Below are positions 48,160-59,507 of a stretch of 64,000 nucleotides of DNA, one piece after another (positions within the stretch are counted from its first letter, which is position 1; every line of letters begins with the position of its first letter). Made by a program: the position numbers and the translations under genes. This stretch comes from Ochotona curzoniae (taxonomy: Eukaryota; Chordata; Mammalia; Lagomorpha; Ochotonidae): NCBI RefSeq assembly GCF_017591425.1, contig NW_024467119.1, forward strand, positions 25,517,001 to 25,581,000. Direction: 5' to 3'. The notes under the pieces are model-generated. The model saw only the letters and a program-made list of their open reading frames with translations, was not told the origin of the DNA and made no database searches.

Positions 48160-48439
48160 TGAATGTCAATTGTGGCATAATGAGAGTTCTGCCATCACCC
48201 GTGATGCCAACGTCCCATATATGCGCTTACTCCTATCCTAGCTGCTCCACCTCCCATGCAGCAAGCAGGAGGAGACGACCCAAGTGTGTTGTCCCCTGTT
48301 ACCTATGTGGGAGACCCAGATGAAGCTCCTGGCTTACCCAGGTCCAGCTTTGGTTGTTATACCTATTTGGGGATTGGATCAGCAAATGGAAGAGGATCAC
48401 TGTATTGCCTTCTTTGTGTAACTCTTTCAAATAAAATAC
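48160..48439 (+). mobile_element. CSINE-type SINE, old
   Basis: Head TGAATGTCAATTGTGGCAT, tail CTTTCAAATAAAATAC. Confidence 0.78.
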
Positions 48440-48576
48440 ACAAATTATCAAAACCAATTCTAATGTAAGACATCACACAAACAATTACATGGACTGATTT
48501 TAAAACCATCTAACCCTGCAGGGATTATCATTTGTAGCTTTGCAGCAATATATAGGAAAAACAAATCTATTTTTTA

Positions 48577-48871
48577 AAAAGTTTTATTTTTTCTTGAAAG
48601 AGAGAAAAAGAAATCTCTCATCTGCTGGTTCATTCCCGCAAATGGTCACAAGAGCCAGAGCTGGGCGGATCCCAAGCTGGGAGTCAGGAGCTTCCTTCAG
48701 ATCTCCATTGTGGGCATAACTGCCCAAGGCCTTGGGCCATTCTCTGCTCTTTTCTTAGGCCATAAGCAGGGAGCTGGATCAGAAGTGGAACAATCAGGAC
48801 GCTTTTGGAGCCCTTGTGGATACCAGAGCTGCAAGCGTAGTATTAGCCTGTCATACCACTGCACCAGCCCC
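48577..48871 (-). mobile_element. CSINE-type SINE, minus strand
   Basis: CATCTGCTGGTTCATTCCCG to CACTGCACCAGCCCC. Confidence 0.86.
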
Positions 48872-49353
48872 ACAAGGAAATCTTATTCTGAAAGACAAAG
48901 AGGTCACTATCAACTGTTTTCAGAAACAGCTGAATGCTAAAAGCATAACATGGTCCTTAGGATATCTTTAGGTCAGCTTCCAGAACCAGGCTACTTGAGG
49001 ACTAGTGGAACCCTGCCTTAAATTCTCACATTTTTCTAGTTCATTTACATGCAAAATATTCAAAGTGGCAATAATTTTATAATCTCTGTTCCGCATCTTC
49101 AGGGCAAAAAAGGACCCTAAAACTACGATATAAAACACAAAAAAATGAGTTTCAAATATTTACTTTGACTCTCTATTATGCTCGTAAGTTCTCTAGTCAA
49201 GTGGCATAAGACACCACCATCACCACAAGAAATTTATGGTAGTAGCTACTATAATACAAAACACTCACCAAAAACCAACAAATGCTTCATATAATTGACT
49301 AGGAATTCACTATCTAAACAGTAAGCAATTAAGTGAACTTAGGCTCTATTTCT

Positions 49354-49673
49354 TTTATTTTTACTTTTTATTTTTTTGCAAAGCCAGATCAGATTTACAG
49401 AGAGTACAGACAGAAAAGATCATCCATTCGCTGGTTCACTCCCTAAAAAAACCAAGGGCTGAAACTAGGCTGATCTGAAGCCAGAAGCCAGGTGTTTCTT
49501 CCAGGTTTCACACACAGTTGCAGGATCCCAAGGATTTAGGCCCAGCACTTTCCCAGACCATAAGCAGGGAGCTGGATAGGAAGTGGAACAGCCAGGACAC
49601 AAACCGGCATGCATATGGGATCCTGATACTTGCAGAGTGAGGATTTAGTCATTGAGCCACTGCACAAGGCCCA
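49354..49673 (-). mobile_element. CSINE-type SINE, minus strand, 13-bp duplication
   Basis: AGGCTCWATTTCT at 49341-49353 and 49674-49686. Confidence 0.88.
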
Positions 49674-49797
49674 AGGCTCAATTTCTATGCCCTAAATTTA
49701 TAGTTGTAATAATAATGAAAAAAAAAAAAAGAACTATTTAAAGTATTCTTAATATGTTATCAACTATTCTGGTTGCTATTAACCTAGACGTGAATGT

Positions 49798-50073
49798 GGA
49801 CCAGCACTATGGCATAACATGTAAAGCCACTATCTCCTACAGGCGTGAGTTTGAGTTCCAGCTGCTCTACTTCCAATCCAGCTCCCTGCTAATGGGCCTG
49901 GGGAAGGAGCAGAAGATGCTCCAAGAGCTTGGGTCCTTGCATCCACATGGGAGACTCGGAATAAGTGCCTGGATAATTGTTTTGGATCAGCCTAACTCCA
50001 GCCGTTGCAGTCATTTGGGGATGGAAGATCTCTGCCTTTCAAATATAAATAATAATAAATAAATAAATCTTTT
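49798..50073 (+). mobile_element. CSINE-type SINE
   Basis: Head GGACCAGCACTATGGCAT; loses the usual GGAGTGAAC segment near its tail. Confidence 0.83.
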
Positions 50074-50090
50074 TAACAAATTCAGAATCT

Positions 50091-50423
50091 GTTTTTTAAA
50101 CAATCTTTTTAAAGATTTATTTTACTTTTATTGCAATGTCAGATATACAGAGAGGAGGAGAGATAGAGAGGAAGATTTTCCGTCCGATGATTCACTCCCC
50201 AAGCTACCGCAATGGCTGGAGCTGAGTCAATCCAAAGCCAGGATCTAGAAACTTCCTCTGGGTCTCCCCCGTGGGTGCAGGGTCCCAAGGCTTTGTGGCT
50301 GTCCAGGCCACAAGCAGGGAGCTGGATGGGAAGTGAAGCTGCCAGAATTAGAACCAGCATCCATATGGAAACCTGGTACATTTAAGGTGAGGACTTTAAC
50401 TGCTAGGCCATCATGCCGGGTCC
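50091..50423 (-). mobile_element. young CSINE, minus strand, 16-bp duplication
   Basis: AACAAATTCAGAATCT at 50075-50090 and 50424-50439, identical. A ~25-bp deletion near GTGGCTGTCCAGGCC. Confidence 0.92.
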
Positions 50424-50717
50424 AACAAATTCAGAATCTTATTAACTCAACATCTTTATTAACCTATGCATTTATGCAACTAATACTTAATGATATTTTA
50501 AAAAGGCAACAATAGGATCTTTACTAATTACTAAATTTGTATTACACTAAAAAAAACTTCAAAGTATTTTAAATTTAATTACTAATGATCAATTATTCTA
50601 TTTTTTTAAAGTTCTTAATTAATAAACAGTGAATTACCCCAGACAAAATAGCAGTACCTTAATGCTAACCTACAACAAATTTTTAAAGGTATAGATTTTA
50701 AATTTTAAAGGTATAGA

Positions 50718-50985
50718 TTTCTGGTGGCCATGTACCACATCCCATATGGCGTCAGTTCAAGTCTCAGCTGCTCTACTTCCAACCCAGCTCCTTGCTAATG
50801 GCCTGGGAAGGCAGCAGAGAATGGCCCAAAGTCTTGGGTCCCTGTATCCACATGGGAAGCCTAACAGAAGCTCCTGGTTCCCACTTTTGGACTGGCCCAG
50901 CACTGGCTTTTGTGACCATTTAGGAAGTGAATCAAAGGATGGAAGATCTGTTTCTGTCTCTCAGTGACTTTCAAGTAAAACAAGC
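50718..50985 (+). mobile_element. CSINE-type SINE, head shortened
   Basis: TGGTGGCCATGTACC head fragment, then standard body. Confidence 0.82.
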
Positions 50986-51311
50986 TTCTTAAAAAAAAAA
51001 AAAGATATATCATACACACATAAAAACTAGATTTCCATCTCATAGGACTCTAATGTTTTTAAAAAGTCCAGTCAGATAGACTTCTAGAAATAAATCCATT
51101 AGCCTGGTTCCTTCATAGAGTCAGTAATTTTCACTCTTATCCTAACTCTCAACCCACCAACTAACTAAACAAATGTACTCACTCACCAACCTGTCCAGGC
51201 ATGTATTTTGTAGCTTTCAAATCCATGACTGAGCCAAAACAGATACATGCACTTATCTCAACTGAACAGCACAGACACTGAGGACCATGAAGAGACGCAG
51301 AAATGGCTAAC

Positions 51312-51510
51312 CTGGAAAGTGTTCACATCCAGGGCTCTCACTGGGCCAGTGTGCTTGTCATTCTGGGCAATCACAACGTCCTTGTCTCCAGCTATAATTT
51401 TAGAAGGATCATAAAGAATAATATTTCCATTTTCACCACCTGCAATCAAAACTCCAGAGACTTCTCCTTTGGAATCCATCTTATGAGGCCCCCAAATTAA
51501 CTTGTGGTAC
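51312..51510 (-). CDS. SEC31A: SEC31A coding exon, residues 68-134 (WD40)
   Basis: Starts with the last base of an Arg codon followed by YHKLIWGPHK, then AGGENGNIILYDPSKI and HTGPVRALDVN, a classic GH...D WD40 pattern. Human has WGPYK where this reads WGPHK. Ends phase 0 at donor GTTAGC. Confidence 0.96.
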
Positions 51511-52601
51511 CTTTAGGACAAAATGAGCAAAACAACATATTGTTGAAATTGAAGAAATGTTGAAAAGAATTTGAAATTATATGCTGAATTTTTGTGTTTT
51601 CATAAATACTCCAAACACTGTTTTTCCATCTGGTAATTGTGTACAAGTTTAGTGAAATGGCATTTTTATTTTTAATTTACAGAGGGAAAAAAATGTAGAG
51701 GTAGTGTACTATAGCAAAGTATACTTCAAAAGACAGGACTAGAGAACTCTTCCTACTGAGAATTCTGAGGCCCTAGCTAAGGTGATCATCTTGCAAAATA
51801 AAAAAATTCTGACTACATAAGCAGTCACTAGCAAGTACTCTATTATACAGCAGAGGTACTTCAAGGAAGTGAAATTTAAAAAAAAAAAAAATGTTTTCTA
51901 ACAGAAAAGCAACACTAAAAGTATGTCTACTATGACAAGTGTCTACACAGGTAACCAATAGAAGGTTCTGGAACGGCCTTGAGAAGAACCACAAAGGTTG
52001 GGGAATCTGACAAGGAAGGGTTTTCACTAGACACACCCAGGCTATCTGGAGCTCCCATCAGTTTGAGAGTTCTGCACAATGTAACGTAAGAGAGGCTTCA
52101 TGACATTCCATTACCTGAGCTGTATTCTACCAGCTAAATACAATCTCTTCGAAATGTGCTAAAATATTAAGGCAATAAAGTTTGTTTAATTGCTCAAATG
52201 AAAATGTCCTTCCTTTGTACATATAAAGGCACAAGTACTTAAACAGAAAAACCAAAAAAACTACTGTCATAAACCAAAAAATCCTTTGTGAAATAAACTT
52301 CTAAATAAATAATTCTAAGTAATCGGTCATCCAGGAATAATTAATATTAGCATGAATATTTATTTCAAGCAAGCAGCACATATTTTCAAAATTATTAATA
52401 AATACTGAAGTCCAACACAGAAAATGCTCACTTACCTGTCCTTAATAAAAAGTGAGATATGGGGAATAGAAAAAAGTAGAAAAGTAATCATGAGGAAAAA
52501 ATACTAGAAACTACAGCTTCCTTTTTATATCCTCTGTATAATAATGAGTAATAAAACAGTGAATGGAACATATAAACATTTCTTTACTTCCATAAAACCT
52601 G

Positions 52602-52885
52602 GAGCCAGTGCAGTGGGTTAGCGAGTTAATCCTCTGTCTGCAGCACTGGCATCCCACATGGGCTCCAGCTCAAGTCCCAGCTGTTTCTCTTCCTATTCAG
52701 CTCCCTGCTAAAGACCTGGCAAAATAGTAGAGGAAGGCCCAAGTCCTTGGGCCTTTGCAGCCATGTAGAAGATCTAGAAGAAGCTCCTGGCTCCCAACGT
52801 TAGAACCAACCCCGCTTGGGCAGCTACAGACAATCTGGATGTAAATCCTCCCTCTCACTCTGTTAACTCCATATTTTAAGTTAAA
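52602..52885 (+). mobile_element. CSINE-type SINE
   Basis: Head GGAGCCAGTGCAGTGGGTTA; tail poor. Confidence 0.83.
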
Positions 52886-53053
52886 AAAAAACTTAAAAAG
52901 ATTTTTTTAAACCCATTCACATGATTTCTTACAACATATTTATTTCATATTACTTTGATATCCCTTGCAGTTTATAACAACATAATTACATCAAAAATAT
53001 ACACCAACCACACATGTAATTAGACAACCATGGATTTAAGTTGAGCCTCTTAC

Positions 53054-53177
53054 CTGTGAGAGGAAGAGAAAGTAGCACAGGATTTCATATCCAAGGATGG
53101 GTCAGAAAGGTCTAATTCAAATATCTCAAGGGAAGCATTGGTACTAAATGTTGCATCTAATTGCTGAGCAGATGTTC
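53054..53177 (-). CDS. SEC31A: SEC31A coding exon, residues 27-67 (WD40)
   Basis: Phase 1 start, phase 2 end, donor GTAAGA. Includes the stretch [16 protein letters not shown] typical of SEC31A propeller blade 1 to 2. 124 nt, joins without gap to the neighbours. Confidence 0.96.
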
Positions 53178-53521
53178 CTGTGAAAAACACATTCATGCTA
53201 ACTACATACACAAAAGATTCAGAGAAAACTACACAAAATGAAAATCAAAAGCATGATTTTTAGCTGTCACTCAGGAATGCTGGATTAGAGGCTCACTCTC
53301 AGCATGTAGTTACTGAACAGATCTTACATCACTACGGCGGTGAGATTCTGGCCCAGGGCTGGAACACCGTCTCTGTAACAGTGGGTGCTGCACCAAGTTT
53401 TTATAGCCTGTGTATATTTTAAATGCTCTCTGAAGAATGGTCCTCTGATTTACTGTATCTACTTACAGTCATACACGATATAACTACCTAATTTTTTTTC
53501 TTTTTAAAGATTTAACCTAGC

Positions 53522-53833
53522 AGGGCCCGGTGCGGTAACCTAGTGGCTGAAGTCCTTGTCTTGTATGTGACAGGATTCCACATGGGCGCTGCTTTATATC
53601 CTGGCTGCTCTACTTCCCTTCCAGCTCTCTGTTTGTGGCTGGGAAAGCAGCAGAGGACAGCCCAAAGCCTTGGGACCCTGCGCCCACATGGGAGGCTGGG
53701 AAGAGGCTCCCGGTTTCGGATCAGCTCAGCTCAGCTCTGGACACTGCAGCCACTTGGGGAGTGAACCTGCAAACAGATCTTTCTCTCCTCTCTGTAAATC
53801 TGACTTCCCAATAAGAATTTTAAAAAATCTTTA
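53522..53833 (+). mobile_element. CSINE, followed directly by another copy
   Basis: Head AGGGCCCGGTGCGGTAACC; has a short CAGCTCAGCTCAGCTC triplication. Confidence 0.9.
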
Positions 53834-53850
53834 ATAAAAAAAGATTTGCT

Positions 53851-54172
53851 TGGGCCCGGCGGAGTGGCCTAGCAGCTAAAGTCCTCGCCTTGAACGTACC
53901 AAGATCCCATTTGGGTGCTGGTTCTGGTCCCAGCAGCTCCACTTCCCATCCAGCTCCCTGCTTGTGGCCTGGGAAAGCAGTCGAGGACGGCCCAAAGCCT
54001 TGGGACCCTGCACCCGTGTGGGAGACCTGGAAGAAGTTCCTGGATCCTGGCTTCAGCTCGGCATAGCACTGGTCGTTGTGGTTCTTGGGGAGTGAATCAT
54101 CGGATGGAAGGTCTTTCTCTCTGTCTCTCCTCCTCTCTGTGTGTCTGACTTTCCAATAAATAAATACATCTT
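53851..54172 (+). mobile_element. young CSINE
   Basis: Near-consensus, inserted just after the previous tail. Confidence 0.93.
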
Positions 54173-54185
54173 AAAAAAAAAAATT

Positions 54186-54403
54186 TGCTGCAACAGGTTG
54201 AACCACTATCCCATGTAGGTGCAGGTTTGAGGTCCAGCTGACCCACTTCTGATCAAGCTTTCTGCTAATGCGTCTGGCAGAGCAGCGGAGGTCCCAAGGG
54301 CTCCAACCCTGCCCCATGTGGAAAATCCAGATGAAAGTCAATCAGCAGATGGAAGATCTTTTTCATCTCTTTCTCTGTATATAGCTCTTACAACTAAATC
54401 TTT
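54186..54403 (+). mobile_element. CSINE-type SINE, diverged
   Basis: Third same-strand copy in a row; ends at CAACTAAATCTTTT. Confidence 0.75.
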
Positions 54404-54411
54404 TTATTTTT

Positions 54412-54696
54412 GTAAGATTTATTTACTTCAAAGAGCTACATATGGAGTTATCTTCCATCCATTAGTTCATTCTTCAAATGCAAAATGGCCAGGGTTGGAT
54501 CAGGCAGAAGGCAGGAGCCAGAAGCTTCATTTGGGTCTCCCAGGGTCCCAAGACCTTCGCCATGTTGTGTTGTTTTTCCCAGGCCATTATCCAGGAGCTG
54601 GTCTCGAAGCAGAGCAGCTAGGACAAGAACTGGAGCTCATAGCAGATGCTGGGTCACAGGCAGTGGCTTTACTTGCTACACCATACCACCCACCTC
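54412..54696 (-). mobile_element. CSINE-type SINE, minus strand
   Basis: Tail-to-tail with the preceding copy; AAGATTTATTTACTTC start. Confidence 0.82.
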
Positions 54697-55075
54697 AATT
54701 CCATCTATTTTCACATAAAACCGCTAGTCAAAATTGTCATCAATGAATCAAAATCATTCATGTAAACTGATATGTGTACAGGGTCTTTTATGTGTCATCT
54801 AGTACCAGAAGAATAAAGATAAAATCGCTGTGAAGCAGGACAGATCTGTGTATGTAAACACGCATCAGGCACGCCGCGGTGCAGCAGGTGCTGAGGGAAC
54901 ACTGAGTGAAGTCACTGAGCTCGGGGGTCAAAGAGGGCTGGGGTTCCCTGCCCGGGAAGGAAAGGCTCCACAAACAAGATGAAGCTCGAACCAGATTTTA
55001 AAAGACAAATATGAATAAGGTAGATGGGGAATAAAATAAACTGATTGCTTGCATCAACTGATCTTTTGAGCTTAC

Positions 55076-55155
55076 CTGTAGCTAGGTAAATGGGGTGATT
55101 GTGGGCAGGGCTCCACGCCTGCATGGCCGTACGATCTACCTCCTTCAGCTTCATC
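55076..55155 (-). CDS. SEC31A: SEC31A first coding exon, residues 1-26
   Basis: Holds the start codon (complement of 55152-55154) and reads MKLKEVDRTAMQAWSP onward, the known N-terminus that opens WD40 blade 1. Ends in phase 1 at donor GTAAGC. The acceptor is a tandem CAG-CAG (NAGNAG), so the exon may start at 55155 or 55158; the choice only alters 5'UTR. Only one to four UTR bases are present, so the rest of the 5'UTR lies upstream at higher coordinates. Confidence 0.96.
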
Positions 55156-55329
55156 CTGCTGGAGAGAACAGTTTACAATGAAGTATAACACAGAACACAG
55201 AAGCATATTTTACATAAGAACATATTGGATAAACAACATTAGCATCAATCCAGTGTCAATAATCCAAATTGGTTTAGATACATCATTTGTTGGGAATGTT
55301 CACACCTAGAAACAAGACAAACTTGGAAA

Positions 55330-55512
55330 ACGTTTGAGGCCCACAGAGGGCTACAACAGACCAAGTGGCTTGAGTATTCACGACCCAAAAGCACCTTGGG
55401 TTTCAGCCTTCTGAATTTTCAAATACTTGTACAAACTTTACTACTAGTGCTCAAAGAGTTTTAGATGTTGCAGCACTTTGGATTTGAGGATTAGAGATGC
55501 TCAACCTGCAGT
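55330..55512. mobile_element. Tigger-like DNA transposon remnant (end piece)
   Basis: Ends in GGATTAGAGATGCTCAACCT, the same kind of terminus as the 38.2-kb copy, preceded by GCACTTTGGATTTGAGG. Strongly diverged. Confidence 0.45.
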
Positions 55513-55878
55513 GCTTCCACTGGAAACTGCTCTACAGAAACAGTACAGAATAAAGAGATGAGGAATCAACTTTGCTGTACAAGTGCTTCTCAAACAAGGA
55601 TGAGCAACTGTGTCTGTGGGGAAAGCAGCCAGGTCACAAGGTGCATCTCCGCAGAGCAGGAAGGTTCCATGCTAAGAGTGAGTTTAAAATGAATGTTTAA
55701 CAAATTTACTACAAAAAAAAATATGGTAAGTATAAATATTTTAAAACCAAAAATGTTTGAAAGAAAGTTGGTCACTCCAAGCTACAAAACCACATGCCAT
55801 CTTACAAAATTAAAATCATTTCAGTAGAAAAACTCAGGAGGTATGTTGCTACATTTTTCAACAATATTTCTGATTTTT

Positions 55879-56250
55879 TAAAAAATATTTATTTTGTTTT
55901 CATTGGAAAGGCAGATATACAGAGGAGGAGAGGCAGAGAGGAAGATCTTCCCTCCAATGGTTCACTCCCCAAGTGACCACAACGGGTGGAGCTGAACCAA
56001 TCTGAAACCAGAAGCCAGGAGCTCTTCCGGGTCTCCCACGTGGGTGCAGGGTCCCAAGGCCTTGGGCCGTCCTCAACTGCTTTCCCAGGCCATAAGCAGG
56101 GAGCTGGATGGGAAGCAGGGCTGCCAGGATTAGAACCGGCGACCATATGGGATCCCAGTGCATGCAAGGTGAGGACTTTAACCACTACACTATCGCTTCT
56201 CGGCCTTTTGTCTAAGATCAAGTGTAAACACTACACTATCGTGCCGGGCC
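55879..56250 (-). mobile_element. young CSINE, minus strand, holding the U2 fragment
   Basis: 17-bp identical duplication CAATATTTCTGATTTTT at 55862-55878 and 56251-56267. The head end is split by the U2-derived insertion. Confidence 0.95.
56192..56226 (+). ncRNA. U2 snRNA 5' fragment (pseudogene, 35 nt)
   Basis: Matches U2 snRNA positions 1-35 (starts ATCGCTTCTCGGCC) with one change, G20 to T. It lies inside a minus-strand SINE and is flanked by the 13-bp direct repeat CACTACACTATCG at 56183-56195 and 56229-56241. It includes the branch-site-pairing region but not the rest of U2, so it is a dead fragment. Confidence 0.85.
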
Positions 56251-56534
56251 CAATATTTCTGATTTTTATATAAATACATTTTCATCACATAGTACTTTAC
56301 TATAAGCTGTAATATAATTTAAATTACTAGTTCTACACCAATCAACACTTCAGCAGTTTTACAAGCAATGCTTAAATCAATGGCCACACACGTGTTATTT
56401 CATGCAGATAAGGATACCTACACATTTTCAAAAGTCAAGTTGCCAGGTTAAAGGATACATGCAATTTAAGTTTTGATAAATACTATGAAGTTAACTTCCA
56501 AGGCAAGCTTTTTACAACTGGAAGAGTAATATAA

Positions 56535-56655
56535 GTGGGCACTTCTGAAAGTTCATGGAAAAGGGGAATTTAAAGATTCCTATTTTGGTGTAAAAAGGTT
56601 TGAAAGCCGTATACAATTTTTTATAACACACAATCCCATGAACTTTTTAAATCCT
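56535..56655. mobile_element. short inverted-repeat element (MITE-like)
   Basis: About 120 bp bounded by imperfect inverted repeats: GAAAGTTCATGGAAAAG on the left and CCCATGAACTTTTTAAA on the right. Non-coding; ancient DNA-transposon derivative. Confidence 0.5.
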
Positions 56656-56919
56656 ACCCATATGAATGGTATTTGAAATTTTTTCTGCATCAAAGTAAAA
56701 AAAAAAAAAAGTTACACCCCCTCTAAAAGTGATTAAATGCATTGTCATTGGCTCTGGATGGCAAAGAAAGACAGCTCACTCCCCCTAATGTCTGCAAGAT
56801 CATGGGCTCAGCCAGTATTCAAGGCCTGCGGTGTGCACAGCAGGACCCCAGTACTGAAGCTGTCAAGAGTCCTCTGCTTCCTCCTGAGAGATGCAGGAGC
56901 AGGAAACCGGATTCCTTTT

Positions 56920-57236
56920 TTTTTTTTAAGCATTATTTTATTTGTTTACTTACTTACTTATTGGAAAATCAGATAAACAGAGAGCGAGAGACAGAGAGGA
57001 AGATCGCCTGCTGATTCACTCTCCAAGTGGCTGCAATGGCCAGAGCTGAGCTGATCTGAAGCCAGTTTCCCATGCAGGTGCAGGGTCCCAAGGCTTTGGG
57101 CCATCCTTCACTGCTTTCCCAGGCCACAGCAGGCAGGTGGATGGGAAGCAGGACTGCCAGGACACAAACTGGCACCCATGTGGAATCCCTGCATGGGCAA
57201 GGCGAGGACTTTTAGCCACTAGGCTACTGGTGCACT
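56920..57236 (-). mobile_element. CSINE-type SINE, minus strand
   Basis: (TTAC)n tail variant, body ends AGCCACTAGGCTACTGGTG. Confidence 0.9.
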
Positions 57237-57549
57237 ATGAGATGTAGCAATTCAAGAGGCAACTAAACTGCTGCACCAAATACCCACCCACCACATAAAC
57301 TTCTCGTCTCACTGCATGTTCCCTCCTATGATCAGCTCGTGTTCTACAGTCTTACAGTGTATTCTCCTCTCCACTTTTCAGATTTTCACAGACACAATAA
57401 GTGAAAAATATTAGCTCGGCATAGTTACAATCTACATTTCTCATAGTGCAGAATCTCTTTTTATGTGGATTAGGGAACACACCTATCCACTGCCATCTTT
57501 TTCTATTAACATCACTTGCCCATTTTCCTATTAGCAGGTCAAGACTTTC

Positions 57550-57886
57550 ATGGGCTGGCCCAGTATGATAGCCTAGAGGCTGAAATCCTCGCCTTGCATG
57601 CACCAGGATCCCATATGGTCACTGGTTCTAATCCTGGCAGCCCCGCTTCCCTTCCAGCTCCCCTCTTGTACCTGGGAAAGCAGTGAGAGACAGCCCAAAG
57701 CCTTGGAACCTTACACCCACGTGGGAGACCTGGAAGAAGCTCCAAGCTTCTGGCTTTGGATTGGTGCAGCTCCAGGTATTGTGGCCACTCAGGGAATGAA
57801 ACAACAGATACAAGATCTTCTCTGTCTCTCCTTCTTTCTGTAAATCTGAATTTACAATAAAAATAAATAAATCTTAAAAAAAAAAA
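57550..57886 (+). mobile_element. CSINE with 9-bp duplication
   Basis: AAGACTTTC at 57541-57549 and 57887-57895. Confidence 0.9.
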
Positions 57887-57895
57887 AAGACTTTC

Positions 57896-58219
57896 GGGCC
57901 GGTCCAATAGTCTAGCAGCTAAAGTCGCTGCCTTGCATGTGCCAGGATCCCATACAGTCCTCCGTTCATATCCCTGATGCTCCACTTCCCTTCCAGCTCC
58001 CTGCTTATGTCCTGGGAAAGCAGTCAAGAACGGCCCAAAACCCTAGGACCCTGCACCTGCATGGGAGGAATGGAAGAGGCTCCTGGCTTCTTGGCTTCAA
58101 TCAGCTCAGCTCCAGCAATCGTGGCCGCATGGCGAGTGAATTAACCAACGGAAGATCTTCCTCTGTCTCTCCTGCCCTCTCTATATATAACTTTCCAATA
58201 GAAAAGAAATCTTTTTTTT
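57896..58219 (+). mobile_element. CSINE, abutting the previous copy
   Basis: Begins GGGCCGGTCCAATAGTC immediately after the upstream copy's duplication. Confidence 0.9.
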
Positions 58220-58612
58220 AAAAAAAAAAATCTTTTGCTACTGTGTACTTTTACTGTGTGCAAATATGTCTTTTGGTAATCAAGATATCTGGATTTTTTC
58301 TAATCCGTGCATCTGGTTCTAACTTTATAATTTTAAATAATTTTATTTAATGCCTTAGTCCTCTATTTCTTCACAAGGTTAACTAATGCTGTACTAATTG
58401 CACTGATGAAACCAATTTATGCAGTCTTACTGCTCTTCTCCAACTACACAGTTATACTCAACAGTGTTATCTTCCCCACTGTTTACCTTTGTACTGCGAA
58501 GCAGGCTTATACAGTTCCTAATTGATTTGTCAGCTGTAAATGGTGTCCTTGACTCAAGGCCTTTATGGAAGCAATAGTCCATAAATACTTTTTGTAAAAT
58601 ATATTTATTTTG

Positions 58613-58931
58613 TGTCCAGCGCAAAAGTTCAGTGGCTAAATTCTTGCTTTGCATGTACTGGGATCCCATTTGGGCACTGGTTCACATCCTGATTGCTCCA
58701 CTACCCATCCAGCTCCCTATTTGTGGCCTGGGAAAGCAGTTGAGGACAGCCCAAAGCCTTGGGATCCTGCACCCGCACGGGAGACTCAGAAGAAGCTCCT
58801 GGCTCCTGGTCTGGACTGGCTTAGCTCCAGCCATTGCAGCCGCTTGGGGAGTGAATCAGCAGAAGGAAGATCTTTCTGTCTCTCCTCCTCTCTGTAAAAT
58901 CTGTCTTTCCAATAAAAATAAATAAATCTTT
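58613..58931 (+). mobile_element. CSINE-type SINE
   Basis: Head GTCCAGCGCAAAAGTTCAGT, tail AATAAAAATAAATAAATC. Confidence 0.9.
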
Positions 58932-58932
58932 T

Positions 58933-58998
58933 AAAAATTTTTATTGGAAAGGCAGATTTACAGAAAGGAGATACAAAAAGATTTTCCACTTTTCTTTA
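58933..58998 (-). mobile_element. CSINE tail fragment, minus strand
   Basis: Only the 3' end (ATTGGAAAGGCAGATTTACA) before a plus-strand piece starts. Confidence 0.65.
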
Positions 58999-59216
58999 GT
59001 CCCTGCATCCACAAGGAAGACCTGGAATAAGCCCCAGCCTCCTGGCTTCTGTCTGGCTCAGCCCCAGCTACATGGCCATTTGGGGAGTGAATCAATGGAT
59101 GAGCTATCTCTCTCCATTTCTCCCTTTCTGTATCCCTGCATTTCATACTCTGGTTTCTCTTCAGATAATATAAATCTTTCACCTTTTAACTCTGCCTTCC
59201 AAATAAATAAATCTTT
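58999..59216 (+). mobile_element. CSINE 3' fragment
   Basis: From AGTCCCTGCATCCAC to CAAATAAATAAATCTT; head-to-head with the fragment at 58933. Confidence 0.78.
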
Positions 59217-59507
59217 AGAAATATCTATACAAATAATTCTCCAAATTTATACAATCTGCTTTTATTTGAAGATTGTTCAGATCCTAAAGATAAGGCAAAG
59301 AAGAGAACTCGCACAGGCTAGCAAGAGGCAGTGCTAAGATTTAAACTTACAAGTTAAGCACTTGGGTCCAAGTTTTTCTTTGTCACTTCCAAGAAGTTTG
59401 TACATCATAACTGCTAGGTTTTGGACACTGATTCTAATGTCAAAAGCCCCCCAAACACTTGGGAATCAACACTCTGGCCTCTAAGTTTTATGCTAATCAC
59501 ACTAAGA

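Larger units (their letters stand above)
2463..55155 (-). other. SEC31A: SEC31A gene, COPII outer-coat subunit (24 coding exons seen)
   Basis: SEC31A pairs with SEC13 to form the outer cage of COPII vesicles at ER exit sites and speeds SAR1 GTP hydrolysis through SEC23. The 24 exons listed below sum to 3384 nt, exactly 1128 codons, with no stop or frame conflict; every junction phase agrees. Predicted layout: WD40 propeller about residues 1-370, SEC13-binding insert and linker 370-540, alpha-solenoid 540-800, proline-rich region from about 800. I compared the translation with human SEC31A as I remember it; identity is very high in the propeller and lower in the proline-rich part. The final ~120 residues and the stop codon are not in the window, and the first exon seen starts one base before the ATG, so at least one upstream non-coding exon exists elsewhere. 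Introns are loaded with SINEs. The gene looks intact. Confidence 0.97.

Noticed and set aside
54318..54746. 142-codon plus-strand ORF
   Set aside because: It runs through a minus-strand SINE and its flank; no independent support.
57548..58027. 159-codon minus-strand ORF
   Set aside because: Spans two adjacent SINE copies read antisense.
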